This document shows positions 22,687-33,640 of a stretch of 64,000 nt of DNA, one piece after another (the first letter of the stretch is position 1; every line of letters starts with the position of its first letter). The stretch is from Aedes albopictus (Eukaryota; Arthropoda; Insecta; Diptera; Culicidae). The notes beneath the pieces are model-generated. The model worked only from the letters and a program-made list of their open reading frames with translations, did no database searches and was not told the DNA's origin. The translations under genes were made by a program, and so were the position numbers. The stretch lies in assembly GCF_035046485.1 (NCBI RefSeq), contig NC_085137.1, forward strand, positions 134,792,703-134,856,702, given 5' to 3'.

Positions 22687-22903
22687 GGACAGACTTGTTC
22701 AAATCCCAAAATGGCCGCCACAAAGGCCGACTTTGGCACCTACTCACGATTTTGAAAGCACAAATCTCTTCGTAAATAAAACCAGCGCACCTGATTTTAA
22801 GCTTATTACAAGTGAGCAAGAACAGAATAATAAAATGTACTGTTGTTTGAAGCTTGCTGAAGTTCTAATGCACTCTTGAAACGGGATTTCAGGACGTTTG
22901 TCC
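22687..22903. mobile_element. TTAA-flanked MITE
   Basis: Left end GGACAGACTTGTTCAAATCCC-like and right end (reverse complement) GGACAAACGTCCTGAAATCC-like, imperfect over about 21 bp, with TTAA on both sides (22683-22686 and 22904-22907). TTAA duplications are typical of piggyBac-group elements, but the GG-starting terminus is not the usual CCC form, so the superfamily is open. Confidence 0.5.
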
Positions 22904-23243
22904 TTAAACCTACCTTTATATAAGGCACAAATACTAAGTACTTCGAAAAAAAAAAGCAAAACCTTTAGAAATAACTCAAGTTCTGCTGAAACTTCTAAGT
23001 TTCTGCCAAAAATACAGTTTTGTTGTTTGGGTACCAATGCGCATCTCACCAGATTTGTTCAGAATACTTTGGCGAAAAACGCAAAATTGATTTGATGCAC
23101 CTCTAAATTTCAATGGATTTGGCTGAAATTTTGACCAGTTACTTCTTTTAGGATGGCAATCAAAATATGGAAGTGGACTTGAGAATCAGAGAACATTTTT
23201 GAAAAGGTGGACAGGCCTATTGTACAATCACTATTATCAGTGG

Positions 23244-23286
23244 TGTCATCGAGGTTTCGCCAAGTTGTATGTATGTATGTATGTAG
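23244..23286. repeat. Shared 23-mer followed by a GTAT microsatellite
   Basis: A 23-bp sequence containing ATCGAGGTTTCGCCAAGTT (23244-23266) is identical to 27393-27415. Here it runs directly into (GTAT)n at 23267-23286, as in a retroelement end with a microsatellite tail. Nothing else matches around the second site. Confidence 0.5.
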
Positions 23287-23379
23287 GTAGCCACCATCCT
23301 AGCTTGAGTCTTGCTCTGCATGCAGTTCCACTTAACAGTAAAGATTTAATTTCATTACCACTCTGAATTCAACATACCG

Positions 23380-24770
23380 CTGTATGAAGGGCCAAAAGGG
23401 GGTGTGGCAGACCCGTAAGTAGAGTCACTTACGCGAAATCTGCGGGTTTAGGAGAATCTCCTTCCAACAGTATGATCCAACAGAGTGAATTATGAAATTC
23501 ACATTACTTGTTAGGCTTTCTACGAGATGGTTTGTTTCAAGAAGGGCGCGTCAAATCCATTGCAACTGTTGGGATAGAAGAACCCATCTACAAGGATGTT
23601 ATAGTTACTTCTCACCTCACGCCGGCTGGCAATCCACTCCGTCGTACAGTTACAACTTCAATGATGCCCTGATGCACCCTCCCAACCCCGCATAGTCATA
23701 TAGTCAATAATTTAATTTATTATGATAAAATAGAATATTTAAATATGGTATTATATTGATTATAATATTGATGATTGAATAATGTAATGTAATGATATAA
23801 ATAATGTAATGATATTTCATGTAGTGAGATGTGATAGGGTAAACTGAAGATAATTTGAATAAGTATCATTCTCTATCGAGTCCTTTCACGACCTATGCAT
23901 ATATGGTAGGGTAGAAAATTATTATAGTAGTAGTGAAATGTTTGCGCTTTAGCTGATATATAATCAATAATTGAGCATTATTAAAAGAGATGCAGTATAA
24001 TACCATAAAAGATAATAACACATACACCATAATATTAGCCTCCTTAAGTCAACCTATCGCTGAGTGAACGTCCAAAACGGAGGGTAGCCGGTCCGTAGGT
24101 CTGTAGAATTAAGTGAATATCCTTCCAGATGTATGATCCAACAGGGCTAGTAAAAAATCTGTTTTGTAATTATAGCGCGTCTAATCCATCGCAGGTGTGG
24201 AAGAAACAAAAATTTATTTACAAGGATTGATGTTGTCTCCTCACTCTGGCAGGCAATCCACTCCATCGTCCAGATGTAACTCTTGATAAACACTCCTAAT
24301 TCCACAGTTTTATCACAGACAAACAGACGTATCACTTGGAACAAAGTGCGATTAAAATCATCGTCACAAAAGCATAATCGTACAATGGTAATTACGCTGT
24401 GTTTCGCAAACCTACTGAGAAGATGACAGTAATGAGTAAACGTCAAACAGGAGAAAAACTATGCAAGCGCCATGCGCGAGAGATTTGCGAACTACAGAAT
24501 ATTTGAATAGTCCGTTAAAAAGGCAAATAATGGAAGTAGGTAGAGTGAGACGTCTGTTTATCTGTGATTTTATGTTTTATGATTTTATGTCTTAAAATGT
24601 GGAACAATCGATAGAATATTGTATAATCAATAATGATATAATGTAGTGAAATTGAATAACGTATCGATTTGTAGATAATTTGAATGCATATTACTCGCTA
24701 ACGACTCATTTTGCAACCTAGATGATAAGTAGAACCTTACTATAATAATAAAATGACAACGCGATGGATA
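23380..24770. repeat. Diverged duplication, unit about 0.7 kb
   Basis: Blocks at about 23380-23890 and 24050-24740 share an ordered series of words: TATGATCCAACAG (23471 and 24131), GCGTCAAATCCATTGCA versus GCGTCTAATCCATCGCA, GGCAATCCACTCC, TAATGTAGTGAAATT-like runs, and GATAATTTGAAT followed by a degenerate CTATCGAGTC/CTAACGACTC region. They are two copies in tandem, strongly diverged and AT-rich at their ends. Function unknown; possibly an old retroelement or satellite. Confidence 0.55.
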
Positions 24771-24914
24771 AAATATAATCTATAATGCAATATATAATGT
24801 AGTAAGTAATAATGTAGTACAATAAAATATAATATCGTGATATGAAATAAGATGGAAGAAATATTATTTGATGATGATTAACATTATTTCGATCAAACTA
24901 AAAGCATTGTAGTA

Positions 24915-25635
24915 CCGTCGTTGGGGGTGAGAATGGGTCAAAAAAGGATACTCACAAATTGTTTGTTAATTAACAAATTTGTTAATTAACAAATGTATAT
25001 TCTTCTATATGGAAGTGATAGTTTAGCAAGAAAGTATCACATTATATGAATTGTCTACCAAACTACAAATGATTGAAAATTGACTCAATCTCACCCCTAA
25101 GAGGGGGTGAGATTGGGTCAAAGTATTCGAAGTCGCCTATCTAAGAATACAAGTTAATTTTATTGATCATATCTAGTAAACCTACTTAAAATACAATGTA
25201 ACCATGACGAGGTTATGTGCACTCGATAACTTGCTTGACCCAATCTCACCCCCATTCTTAATATTAAGACATAGGGTCGAAAATATTGAATTTTTTAATT
25301 AAAAGTGCACTTAAAACCCGCTTTTTTTCGTTGCATCAAGCAGGTAATACATACATCTAACAAATTATAAGAAAATTTATGCTTGGGTATTTGTGTGAAA
25401 CATTACGAGTGATTTACTAGTAATTTCATCATATAAGTTTTGCCACAAATTTAACAAAAAACGATTATTGCTAAACATCTTATTCTGCATCATGACGTGT
25501 AAAAACATCTTCTCTTTGAAATAATATAAAGTTTTCAATATAAATTACCGATAGTTGATGATCTATTGCCATTTTTATGTTTCTCCATTTTGACCCAATC
25601 TCACCCCCCAGACCCATTGTCACCCCCATCGACGG
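24915..25635. mobile_element. TIR element with GGGGGTGAGATTGGGTCA motifs
   Basis: Ends: CCGTCGTTGGGGGTGAGAAT on the left and (reverse complement) CCGTCGATGGGGGTGACAAT on the right, each continuing into GGGTC. TA lies on both sides; alternatively GTAG is duplicated if TA belongs to the TIR. The motif GGGGGTGAGATTGGGTCA or its complement is repeated internally near 25085-25120 (as a palindrome), 25240 and 25590. No transposase is present. Confidence 0.65.
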
Positions 25636-25639
25636 TAGT

Positions 25640-27430
25640 AGTCAATATTGATGTTCTTGTCACCCATTCATGTTATATAAAAAGATCAAAATGATAATAG
25701 AATAAATTGTAGTATAAATAATTATTTATATTCAGAATCATGAAGGAATATACCTACACTGGGGCGGTGCTTGCATTTATCGATTTGACTTGAGAACCAG
25801 TCAATGGGTTCCATATTTTTTTTAACTTTTGCGATGTTGTAGTTTTCATGTGAAAAAAAAAAAAGAATTTGAGAAAACTTCCAGGGAAGCATAAATACCA
25901 GGATAGTTTGAAATTCTATTTTGCGAGGGATCACTCCAAAGAACTGTGATTTTTTTTTAAAGGAAATAGGCGGTACCATGTTTTTCGCGTAGCTAGAGTT
26001 AACTAAAAATGAGAAAATAAATGGTATATTTAGCTTGAAAAGGGAAAAACATACGGTACATTTAACCTACCATAAAAGAAAATTTGAATACTTAACTACA
26101 GACAAATGCATCAATATAAAATGCGATCAGGTCATAAGTCAAGATGTTCTGTCTGCTGATTTTCGGTGGTCCATAAGCTACTTGGAAAGCAGCCTTGCAT
26201 CAAAACGATGCTTCACGCATACGGAAACTTTTTCTAGGTGGCAGCATCGTAACTTCGAACTCTCGAACGGGGCACCAAGGAATGCTTTTTACTATAGTGT
26301 CACACATCTTCAGAAACAAATCACCCTAACAGCGCACGCATCGCTCGAATAGCAAAGTAATGAACCCTCGTCGCAAGTAAAGTAAATAACTCTCACTGAT
26401 CATACCGATTTACTCATACTCAGGATAACACACCTGCTCCATATCCATATTCATCCCTTTCGTGTACCTTTCCCTGCTAAGATACTCCTAGTCCGATCAT
26501 ATCAACAGTGTCAGTGAGTTGCCAGCACTCAAAATCGTACACCACACAAGTAGGTTTAGTAGGACACTCCACCAACATCAGCATGAAGCACTGACGCTCG
26601 TGTAATGTCCACCAAAAACAATATAGTCAAAAAGCAACCATCCCTAGTCCTCTCACACTCCACCGCAGTCACACTTATGTGTAGGTACGATTCACTCATT
26701 TCCGTGCACGAACGGAACATCCTCTTACACTGCGCCAAACGCACACACTCGCTACATCGCCGGCACGAGAGCAAACCCACAACTTTTATCACCTAACGAA
26801 TACATGCATTATCACGATTGGTTCAGCGAAAATATAACCGTGAATTCCGCTCCCACAATTGCGCCATCGCCAGAAGACTAAAATATCCAGCACACCATCG
26901 AAGCTGCTCCACCCGTACCTACACAAATATGAGGGAATTCTATTACAGTGTGACTGGGTGGAAGCATCGCGTTGCATCATCCCAGTCAAAACAGTAGACT
27001 GTACAACTCAGCAGAGCGAGGCAAACAACAGTCTGTGAACGTGCTCCTCCGCCGTACAATAAACCGCATTCACATTACACTACTACCTACATAATAGCTT
27101 TTTTTCAAGATAACACACAAACACAACATGAGAGTGAAAAATATACTTCCTTATGCTCTCCGGTAGCCATGTTGAAATCGATGCAAAATTCTCAGCATTT
27201 TTTTAACTTTTCTTCAACACTCGCTCGTTCCTTCAGCAAGCAGAATATCACAATAACACAAAAATCACTTTAATCACCCAATGAAACACATTTCCTAAAT
27301 ATTCTGCAAACAATTTCACTAGAAATTAATTAAAATATCGGAGCCCACAAAACTATCAACTTTCCTCGAGCAGTGCTCACCACTGAGTGCTATGTCATCG
27401 AGGTTTCGCCAAGTTACTCACTAAGTAACC
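25640..27430. other. Unassigned block, no recognisable gene
   Basis: About 26020-27360 is C/A-rich on the plus strand with many CACAC and CATCG words and looks single-copy. Short overlapping frames on both strands (about 26555-26990) show no domain. A copy of the 23-mer described at 23244 occurs at 27393-27415, just before the array. Confidence 0.3.
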
Positions 27431-28058
27431 AGCTCTTGGGATCCACAGATTTTTTCAAGATTTCTCTCAGAATTCTTGGAAGAAACCTTCTGAGAAATTT
27501 TCAAGAAATTCTGCCAGGCATGCCTTCTGAGATTTATTTCGGAAGTCCCTCAAGAATTCGTCCAGGAATGCCTTTAGAAAATTCATAGTTTTCTTAAGAA
27601 TTTTCTCCAAAGAATTTTCTCCAAAGTTTCTTTCAGGATTTCTCTTAGAGGACCCTATAAAAAATTCTCCCAGTAATTTCATAGAAAAACTTCCATGGGT
27701 TTCCTTAAAAAAGACTTTATATATTTTTCCAGACATCGTAAATTCTTTCATGGACATCCACGAACTCCTTCAGAAATGCTTTCAGAAATTCCTACAGAAA
27801 ATCAAAAGTTCAAAATTCTTCCAGACTTTCCTCAAATGATTTCTTTAGAAAACCTTCCGCAGATTGCTTCAGAGATTCTTCCATAGCTTACTTAAGATTT
27901 TTTTTACAAAATTTCCTGGAGATCCCTTCAGAAACTTTTCATGAGATTTCGTCATAAATTTGACCAAGGATTTCTTTAAGTAATCTTCTATGAATTTCTC
28001 TCAAATGTGCTTCATGAATTTCCATCAGAAATTACTCCAGGGAGTCTGTTTTTAAATC
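27430..28058. repeat. Degenerate 12-bp repeat array, pyrimidine-rich form
   Basis: Runs of AATTCTTCCAGA, AATTTCTTTAGA and CCTTCAGAAATT-like units. The translated frames show 3-4-residue periodicity (FLE, NFS) typical of this repeat. Confidence 0.65.
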
Positions 28059-28060
28059 TA

Positions 28061-28275
28061 GGGTATTGGTTCCCTTATTAAGCATGTGGCTCCCATTTTC
28101 ATCCCACGAAAAACAAGGGATTGAAGCGTTGTTTGTTTTGTTTCTTATTTTTGTATTTTTTGTTAGAAGTGAGCACGCATGAAAACAAAAAGAACGGAAT
28201 CAATCGGTGCCGTAATCGCTTGTTTTCGAATAGGATGAATATGGAAGCGTGAGATTACCGATGGCACACATACCC
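28061..28275. mobile_element. TA-flanked MITE, copy 2 of a pair
   Basis: Same family as 16701-16880 in inverse orientation: starts GGGTATTGGTTCCC, ends ATACCC, with TA on both sides (28059-28060 and 28276-28277). It has an extra segment of about 35 bp near its right end (GGAAGCGTGAGATTACCGAT) that copy 1 lacks. It interrupts a 12-bp array. Confidence 0.75.
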
Positions 28276-28279
28276 TATC

Positions 28280-29090
28280 AAGCAAACTCTGTCATTTTCT
28301 CCAAAAATTCTTAAAGGTAAGAACCCGTTGAAGACATCTGTTCAGGATTTCTTCTGGATATCCCCCTTAGAGCCTTTCAAGAAATTTCTATAAAAATATA
28401 GGTGGATTTTATTGGATTCCTTCAGAAACTTTGACAAAGAACTTACTTTTCAGTTATTCTTCTAAAAGGAGGAATTCGTCTAAAATAGCCTTCGAAAATC
28501 TTTTCGGGGATATTTTTAAATTTTTTTCTCATGTCCTCCAGTGTTTTCTTTAGAAAATCTTCCTACTTTAAGGAATTTATTCAGGAACATTTTCTAGATT
28601 TTTTACAGGAATTATTTGAGATATATCTCAAGAGTCAAGACATTTTCCTTGGGATCTTTACAGAAGCTTATCTATCCGTTTTCTCATGTATTTTTACGGA
28701 AATTTCTTCAGAAATACGTCCACGGGTTGCTCCTGGAACACGTCCTGCAAGATTTTTATTAAAGGATTTCTCCAGGATTTCTTTTAAGTCTCAGTTCGCG
28801 TTTCTACGAATTCCACTAAAAGATTTCCTGAGGAGGTTCTTCCTGTTTCGCCAGAAATTCCTCTTTAGATTCTTTCAGAAATTTCCTTGGGGTTTCTTCA
28901 GATATTCCTCTAGAGATTCAATCAAAAATTCTTAATGAGATTTCTAAAGGAATTATACTGGAGTTTTTTTTTTCTTCAGGTGCTCTTTTAGAAATTTTCG
29001 TTCAAATTTCCGTTCAAGGATTCCTTCAAAAATATCTCCGGAGACTTTTTCAGAACTTCAGAAATTTCTTTAGAAATTTTAGTTAAAGGC
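28280..29090. repeat. Degenerate 12-bp repeat array, pyrimidine-rich form
   Basis: Continuation of the array interrupted at 28061. The 134-codon frame at 28531-28935 is rich in F, L, S and R and follows the repeat period (FLRRFFLFRQKFLFRFFQKF), so it is not a gene. Confidence 0.65.
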
Positions 29091-29248
29091 AGAGGGAAAC
29101 AGACGCAACACTTAGAGCAAATTTCATTAAAAACAAAACATCACGTAAGCGCAACCACCCAATGGGAAGCAAGCAGCTGCGTTTATGCTAAAGTTCCGGT
29201 AGAGGTGCTTTTCTGATAAATGCGGTAAACGTGTTTGTGGATTGTGGA

Positions 29249-29465
29249 GCCTCGTAGCCGTGTGGTTAGGTCACCAAATGTCTAATCGCACCATGCTATG
29301 GGGTGAGGGTTCGATTCCCGCTCCGGGCGATGAAACTATCCGTGAGAGTAGTTTCTTCTCCGTATCCACTAATGCATGCTCCGTGTGTCCCTTGTCTAGT
29401 GTTAAGTTTCATTCAGTCTGTGTAGCCTCTGGCTGAAGACGGTGTCCGCGTCTTTTTTTTTTTTT
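29249..29465 (+). mobile_element. tRNA-derived SINE, second family
   Basis: The head has an A-box-like GTAGCCGTGTGGTTAGG and a B-box GGGTTCGATTCCCG (about 29307-29320). The body contains GGCGATGAAACTATCCGTG and GTCTAGTGTTAAGTTTCATT, and the end is marked by a T-rich run (about 29452-29465) followed by AATAAAATG. A second copy of the same family is split at 60741-60862 and 61935-62006. Confidence 0.75.
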
Positions 29466-30050
29466 AATAAAATGCCAGTCAGAAAAAATGAAGTAAACAG
29501 CTTGAAATTTGTATGGTGGCGTAATACATTCTCAATTACTGTAATGAATCCAGAAGAAAGGCATAGGTATAATGATTTTTAATTTGCAACAAATTGCTGC
29601 GATGCGGAACAAGTGCAAGTCAGCATTTTGTCCATACAAAAAAAATAGATTTTTCTTCAAATGTGGTGGTGCCATCTCTGAGAAAAACAAGCTTTGATTT
29701 TCTGATATTTTAATTGTACTGAGTTTGGCCGGGCCACCGCTAGTTGGCGGTAGTGAGAAAATGTCAAACATGCGCAATATTGAAGTCACTTATTTGGAGG
29801 CGTACCAGGGGGCGCTGAAATTTGGAAAGTTTGAGTAACTAGCTCTGATTCTACCTACAATGACAGCACTGACTATTTCAGCAAGTATTTCAACTCATGC
29901 AAATGGCAGCCCAATTCTTTCTTCGGCAAAAATGATCTATACAAAATTTGATTCAAAATAAGGGAATTGTAAATCGCAGGAAAAAATTATAAATCTTTAT
30001 TAAATGGGCATTTTTTGAAAATTATGAAAAAAAAAATCTTGTTTTTAGAT
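29466..30050. other. Unassigned AT-rich sequence
   Basis: Nothing recognisable. GGGCCACCGCTAGTTGGCGG near 29731 is a GC-rich patch of unknown nature. Confidence 0.3.
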
Positions 30051-30051
30051 A

Positions 30052-30308
30052 GGGTGTAATAGGGTATTTAAACTTTTGTCAAATTTATAAAACCAACTTT
30101 GAAGGCGAAAATTCTCTACATGCTTTGTTTGCGGGACCCAGAACTATGATTTAGCGAGATTGGTGAGTTTTATTTCTTACTTTATCAAACTTGAAGGGAG
30201 TAACATTTTTTTATATCGTGTATGAAATATTTGTTTCTGAGGCCCTAATCTATCATTCTAGGGATGAGCAAGATAACTTTTCTACACTTTTTCTATGTTG
30301 CTACACCC
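30052..30308. mobile_element. Possible short TA-flanked MITE
   Basis: The short inverted words GGGTGTA and TACACCC are both flanked by TA (30050-30051 and 30309-30310). With only about 7 bp of TIR, this could be chance. Confidence 0.35.
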
Positions 30309-30439
30309 TAGTGCTTATGTTCAAAAATTAGAATGGGTGTTAAGGGCAGAGAAAAAATAGGATTTTAAAAGTGAATATTCATTGCTCCCGTAGAAGACGT
30401 GTCATTTTTTTTCATTTTTCTGTGGAACTATTAGACCTT

Positions 30440-31420
30440 TAATTCTTTCTTTCGGCATGACATCCTTACTGGAATGCAGGAATCCTTGGTAAAATTCCAG
30501 ATGAAATTTCTGGAGAAATCGTTGGCTATATTTCTGGAGAAATTACCCGCACAATTACAGGGCGAAAATCTACAAAACATTATGAAGGAATTCCGTAGGT
30601 AATGTCTGTAGGAACCTCTGAAGGAGTTCCCAGATAAATTCCTTGAGTAATTTCTCCTCTGCAATAGGAATCAGTATTGCAATCCTTGAGGAAATCCCTA
30701 GAGAAATTTCTAGATAAATCCCTGGAGTGATTCCTAGAAGTATTATTGAAGGTAATTCTCTGAAGAAATCACTGTTAGGAATTCAGATAAAATTGTTGTT
30801 AGTGTTCGTGAAAACAAGTACTGGGGAAAATCTTGTGGTATTTCTGGAGGAATACCATAATCTGTGGAATCAGGAAGAAACCAAAAGGGAAATTCTTGAA
30901 ATACATAATATCAAAAGTTATTGAAGTAGAAATTCCAAGACGAAATCCTGGAGGAATCTCAAGAGGAACCCTAGTGACATCTAAAGAGAAATCCTCAGAG
31001 AAATTCGTGGATAAATAATTTGAGAAATTCATGGAGAAAAAGTTGTAGGTATCCATAAAGATTTCTATTGAAAAATTCCTAGAAAGATCCCCGGAGAAAT
31101 CACTGGATAAATCCACGGTAGAATTTCTGGAAAAATCCCAGCACACGTTCCGAAAGAAATCCAAAGTGGAATTCTTGAAAGAATCCATAGGTAAATAATT
31201 TGATAAATTTTTGGATAAATCCACGGAGAAATTATAGGAGAAATCCCTACATATGTATATTTCTGGGTGCATCCCTAAAGTAGTTCCTGGGGAAAAGTCC
31301 TGTAGGAATGCCAGCAAAAATTTCTTGAGAACAACTTCAGAAGGAATGATGGAAAAAATACTTAGCGTAACCTTTTATAAATACCCGGAAGAATTCCTCC
31401 TTTAAAACGAAGTGCGAAAT
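30440..31420. repeat. Degenerate 12-bp repeat array, purine-rich form
   Basis: Units such as GGAGAAATCCCT and GGATAAATCCAC recur at 12-bp spacing. The 172-codon minus-strand frame (30799-31317) shows the resulting four-residue rhythm (DFSRNSTVDLSSDFSGDLSR) and is a repeat artefact. The strand form is opposite to that of the array at 28280-29090. Confidence 0.7.
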
Positions 31421-33050
31421 TTTGGCAGGAAGAACATGATTTAGAATCACACACGAATTTCCAAGAGTTTGCAATACGTAATCTATAGAGACGTTTCCTA
31501 GTTCGCACTAAGTGATATCCCGTAATTAGATAGACGGACGCACCAACTAAAAAAACTAAACGAAGATAAATTCCATTTGTTTACCGTTTTCCTCCACAAA
31601 CCTAATCCGCAAACCCCAATCAAACGTATTCAACAAGAAATGGTATAATTGGGTGCTAATCACCGAAAATTAGCAAAACTATGCAAATGACCACCATCCC
31701 GTGTAAAAGCAACCTATTTGTGTTTTTTATTTGAATACCACTACTGTTAGTGATGACGATGATGAAAGTGATGATGCGATTTAGCTGTTCTCGCTTAATC
31801 TTCCTAATCTCCACAGACAGTAAAATAAAACCCAACCAGCCAGTGTCTTCCCAGCGTGGTGTTGCGAAATCAATGTCGGTGGGAAAAAATATCCAAAAAA
31901 TATTTCGACTCACTCGTCCACAAGGAAAATCTGGCAACAATAGGTAGGTTGTAGGAACACAAAAAATAAACTTTCGTTCTCACATTTTGGCACCTTTTGA
32001 TGTTGTTTTTTTTTCTCTTCCGGTGAATTTGTGCTCGCAGTAGGAAAATCTCGTTCCCACCGTCACACTAACGCACTGCACTCACTGCACTAGTCCATTT
32101 CCCCAAAAAATCCACAAGCACAAAATGCAGTTGCCATTCACTGCCTACTCGCTACTCGGTTTTAAGGCTCAAGCATCCGTCATCATTTTTCGGAAAATCA
32201 AAAGCAGTTTTTTCGTTCAAAACAAAAGCTTTTGCCATAAAATTGTATTCACTGCATTCCATTCCACATGTGGAATACACTGAATATAATTTCATGGCGA
32301 AAGTTTTTGTTTTGAACGTAAAAACTGCTTTTCAATGTTTGATGATGACGATGATTTCAATGACGAATTGTTCAACGTTAACCGGTATCCACCGCGCACC
32401 GGGTGGATGGCGTAACGCCAGAAAATGCTTCAAAACAAACGATCGCGCGTACAATCGTCGTAGTAAACAAATCCCGAAAATATCGGCTTCCGATTACGAA
32501 CCGCCACGCCGCGTCCGCAAACTCGAGAGGAAGTCAAAACAAACCCGGTATAGTCGCGCGACGACGACGGTCACACGAATGCACTTTGCAACCGACTTAG
32601 TAGCTGACGATGACGAGAGGATGCGTTTCTGAAAAACGTTCTGATTGAAACCGTCCGATCAAAGAAAGCGACACGATCATACTGAGCGAATTTAGTCACG
32701 ACGTCCGTCGTTGGCTTGTTTTGACTGTTGGGTCGGGCGTGAGCATCAACGCTCATCTCTATAGAATCTAGACTCCGCGTTCTACCAGAATGTCGTCATT
32801 AACCTTAATTTGAGCAGAGAGAATATGTGGCGCACAGCGCATCATACACAACTCGCTCAAATCGCGAGTGTATTGCATAGTTTTGAATAAAATTTGGTTT
32901 GATCAATTCTCAAAATAGTATATGTAACTAATATTCTAGGAAATGAGCTACTAAGAAAATAAGAAATAAGACAGGGTAAAAAAACACTTCGTCATTTGCG
33001 CTAATTCCCGTCATATCACAATAATTACAGATATTCCAACTTACTTAATT
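31420..33050. other. Repeat-poor block, partly CpG-rich
   Basis: Likely single-copy DNA with a CpG-richer part at about 32340-32760. A 129-codon frame at 32243-32632 begins inside a large hairpin and has no recognisable domain. Its basic C-terminal half reflects the CG-rich composition. No gene is called. Confidence 0.3.
32179..32349. repeat. Long near-perfect hairpin
   Basis: The arms pair over about 80 bp. GTCATCAT ... ATCAAAAGCAGTTTTTTCGT then TCAAAACAAAAGCTTTTGCC on the left face the reverse complement on the right (GGCGAAAGTTTTTGTTTTGA, ACGTAAAAACTGCTTTTCAA, then ATGATGAC). The tip near 32265 reads CATTCCACATGTGGAATACA. It is a compact foldback, possibly a MITE, and would give a long double-stranded RNA if transcribed. 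Confidence 0.75.
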
Positions 33051-33640
33051 GAGTAATTTGTTAACGGATTTATTGGAGTATTCTTCCAGTAATTTCTTCA
33101 GGAATTCATTAGGACAATATTCATCAAGTATGTTACTCAGGCACTTTATGGGGAACTCCTTCAGCAGTTTTTCGAAGATTTTACAGGAATCCTTAGGAAA
33201 GTTCTGCATTTTTTTTTGGAAAATTCTTTCAGAAACTATATCAGTAGTTCATACATGTTTCTCAAGGTATTCACCGAAATTTATCCTAGGACTTGCTCCA
33301 GGGATACATGATGTATTTTTGCGAGGAATTGTTGGGCGAGAGCTCGAGAGATGCTCATGGGAATTTCTCTATGAATCCTTTCGAGAATTTCCACCAGGCA
33401 TTCTTTCGTAATTGTTTTCAGAGAAGCTTAGGAAAACTCTCCAGACATTCATTCTACCGGAAGTTTTGTCAACAGCTACTTTGTAGATTTTTCCAAAATA
33501 TCCTCTTTGCGGAATTCCGTAAGGGATTCTGACTAACTATTTAGGTTTGCTTCGGATAAATTCCTGCAAGGATTTTTGAAGAGGTTCTCAAGGGAATTAA
33601 TGGAGAATTATTTCGCAAATTTCATCTCATAGGAACTCTA
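33050..33640. repeat. Degenerate 12-bp repeat array, pyrimidine-rich form
   Basis: AATTTCTTCAGG- and ATTCTTTCAGAA-like units. The 120-codon frame at 33049-33411 follows the repeat. Confidence 0.6.

Noticed and set aside
25085..25120. CRISPR-like or terminator-like palindrome
   Set aside because: It is the internal copy of the terminal motif of the TIR element at 24915-25635. The genome is eukaryotic and there is no spacer-repeat array.
30799..31317. A 172-codon minus-strand open frame
   Set aside because: Four-residue periodicity (DFSRNSTVDLSSDFSGDLSR) matches the 12-bp repeat.
32243..32632. A 129-codon plus-strand frame
   Set aside because: It starts within the large hairpin and has no recognisable domain. 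Its basic tail reflects CG-rich composition.
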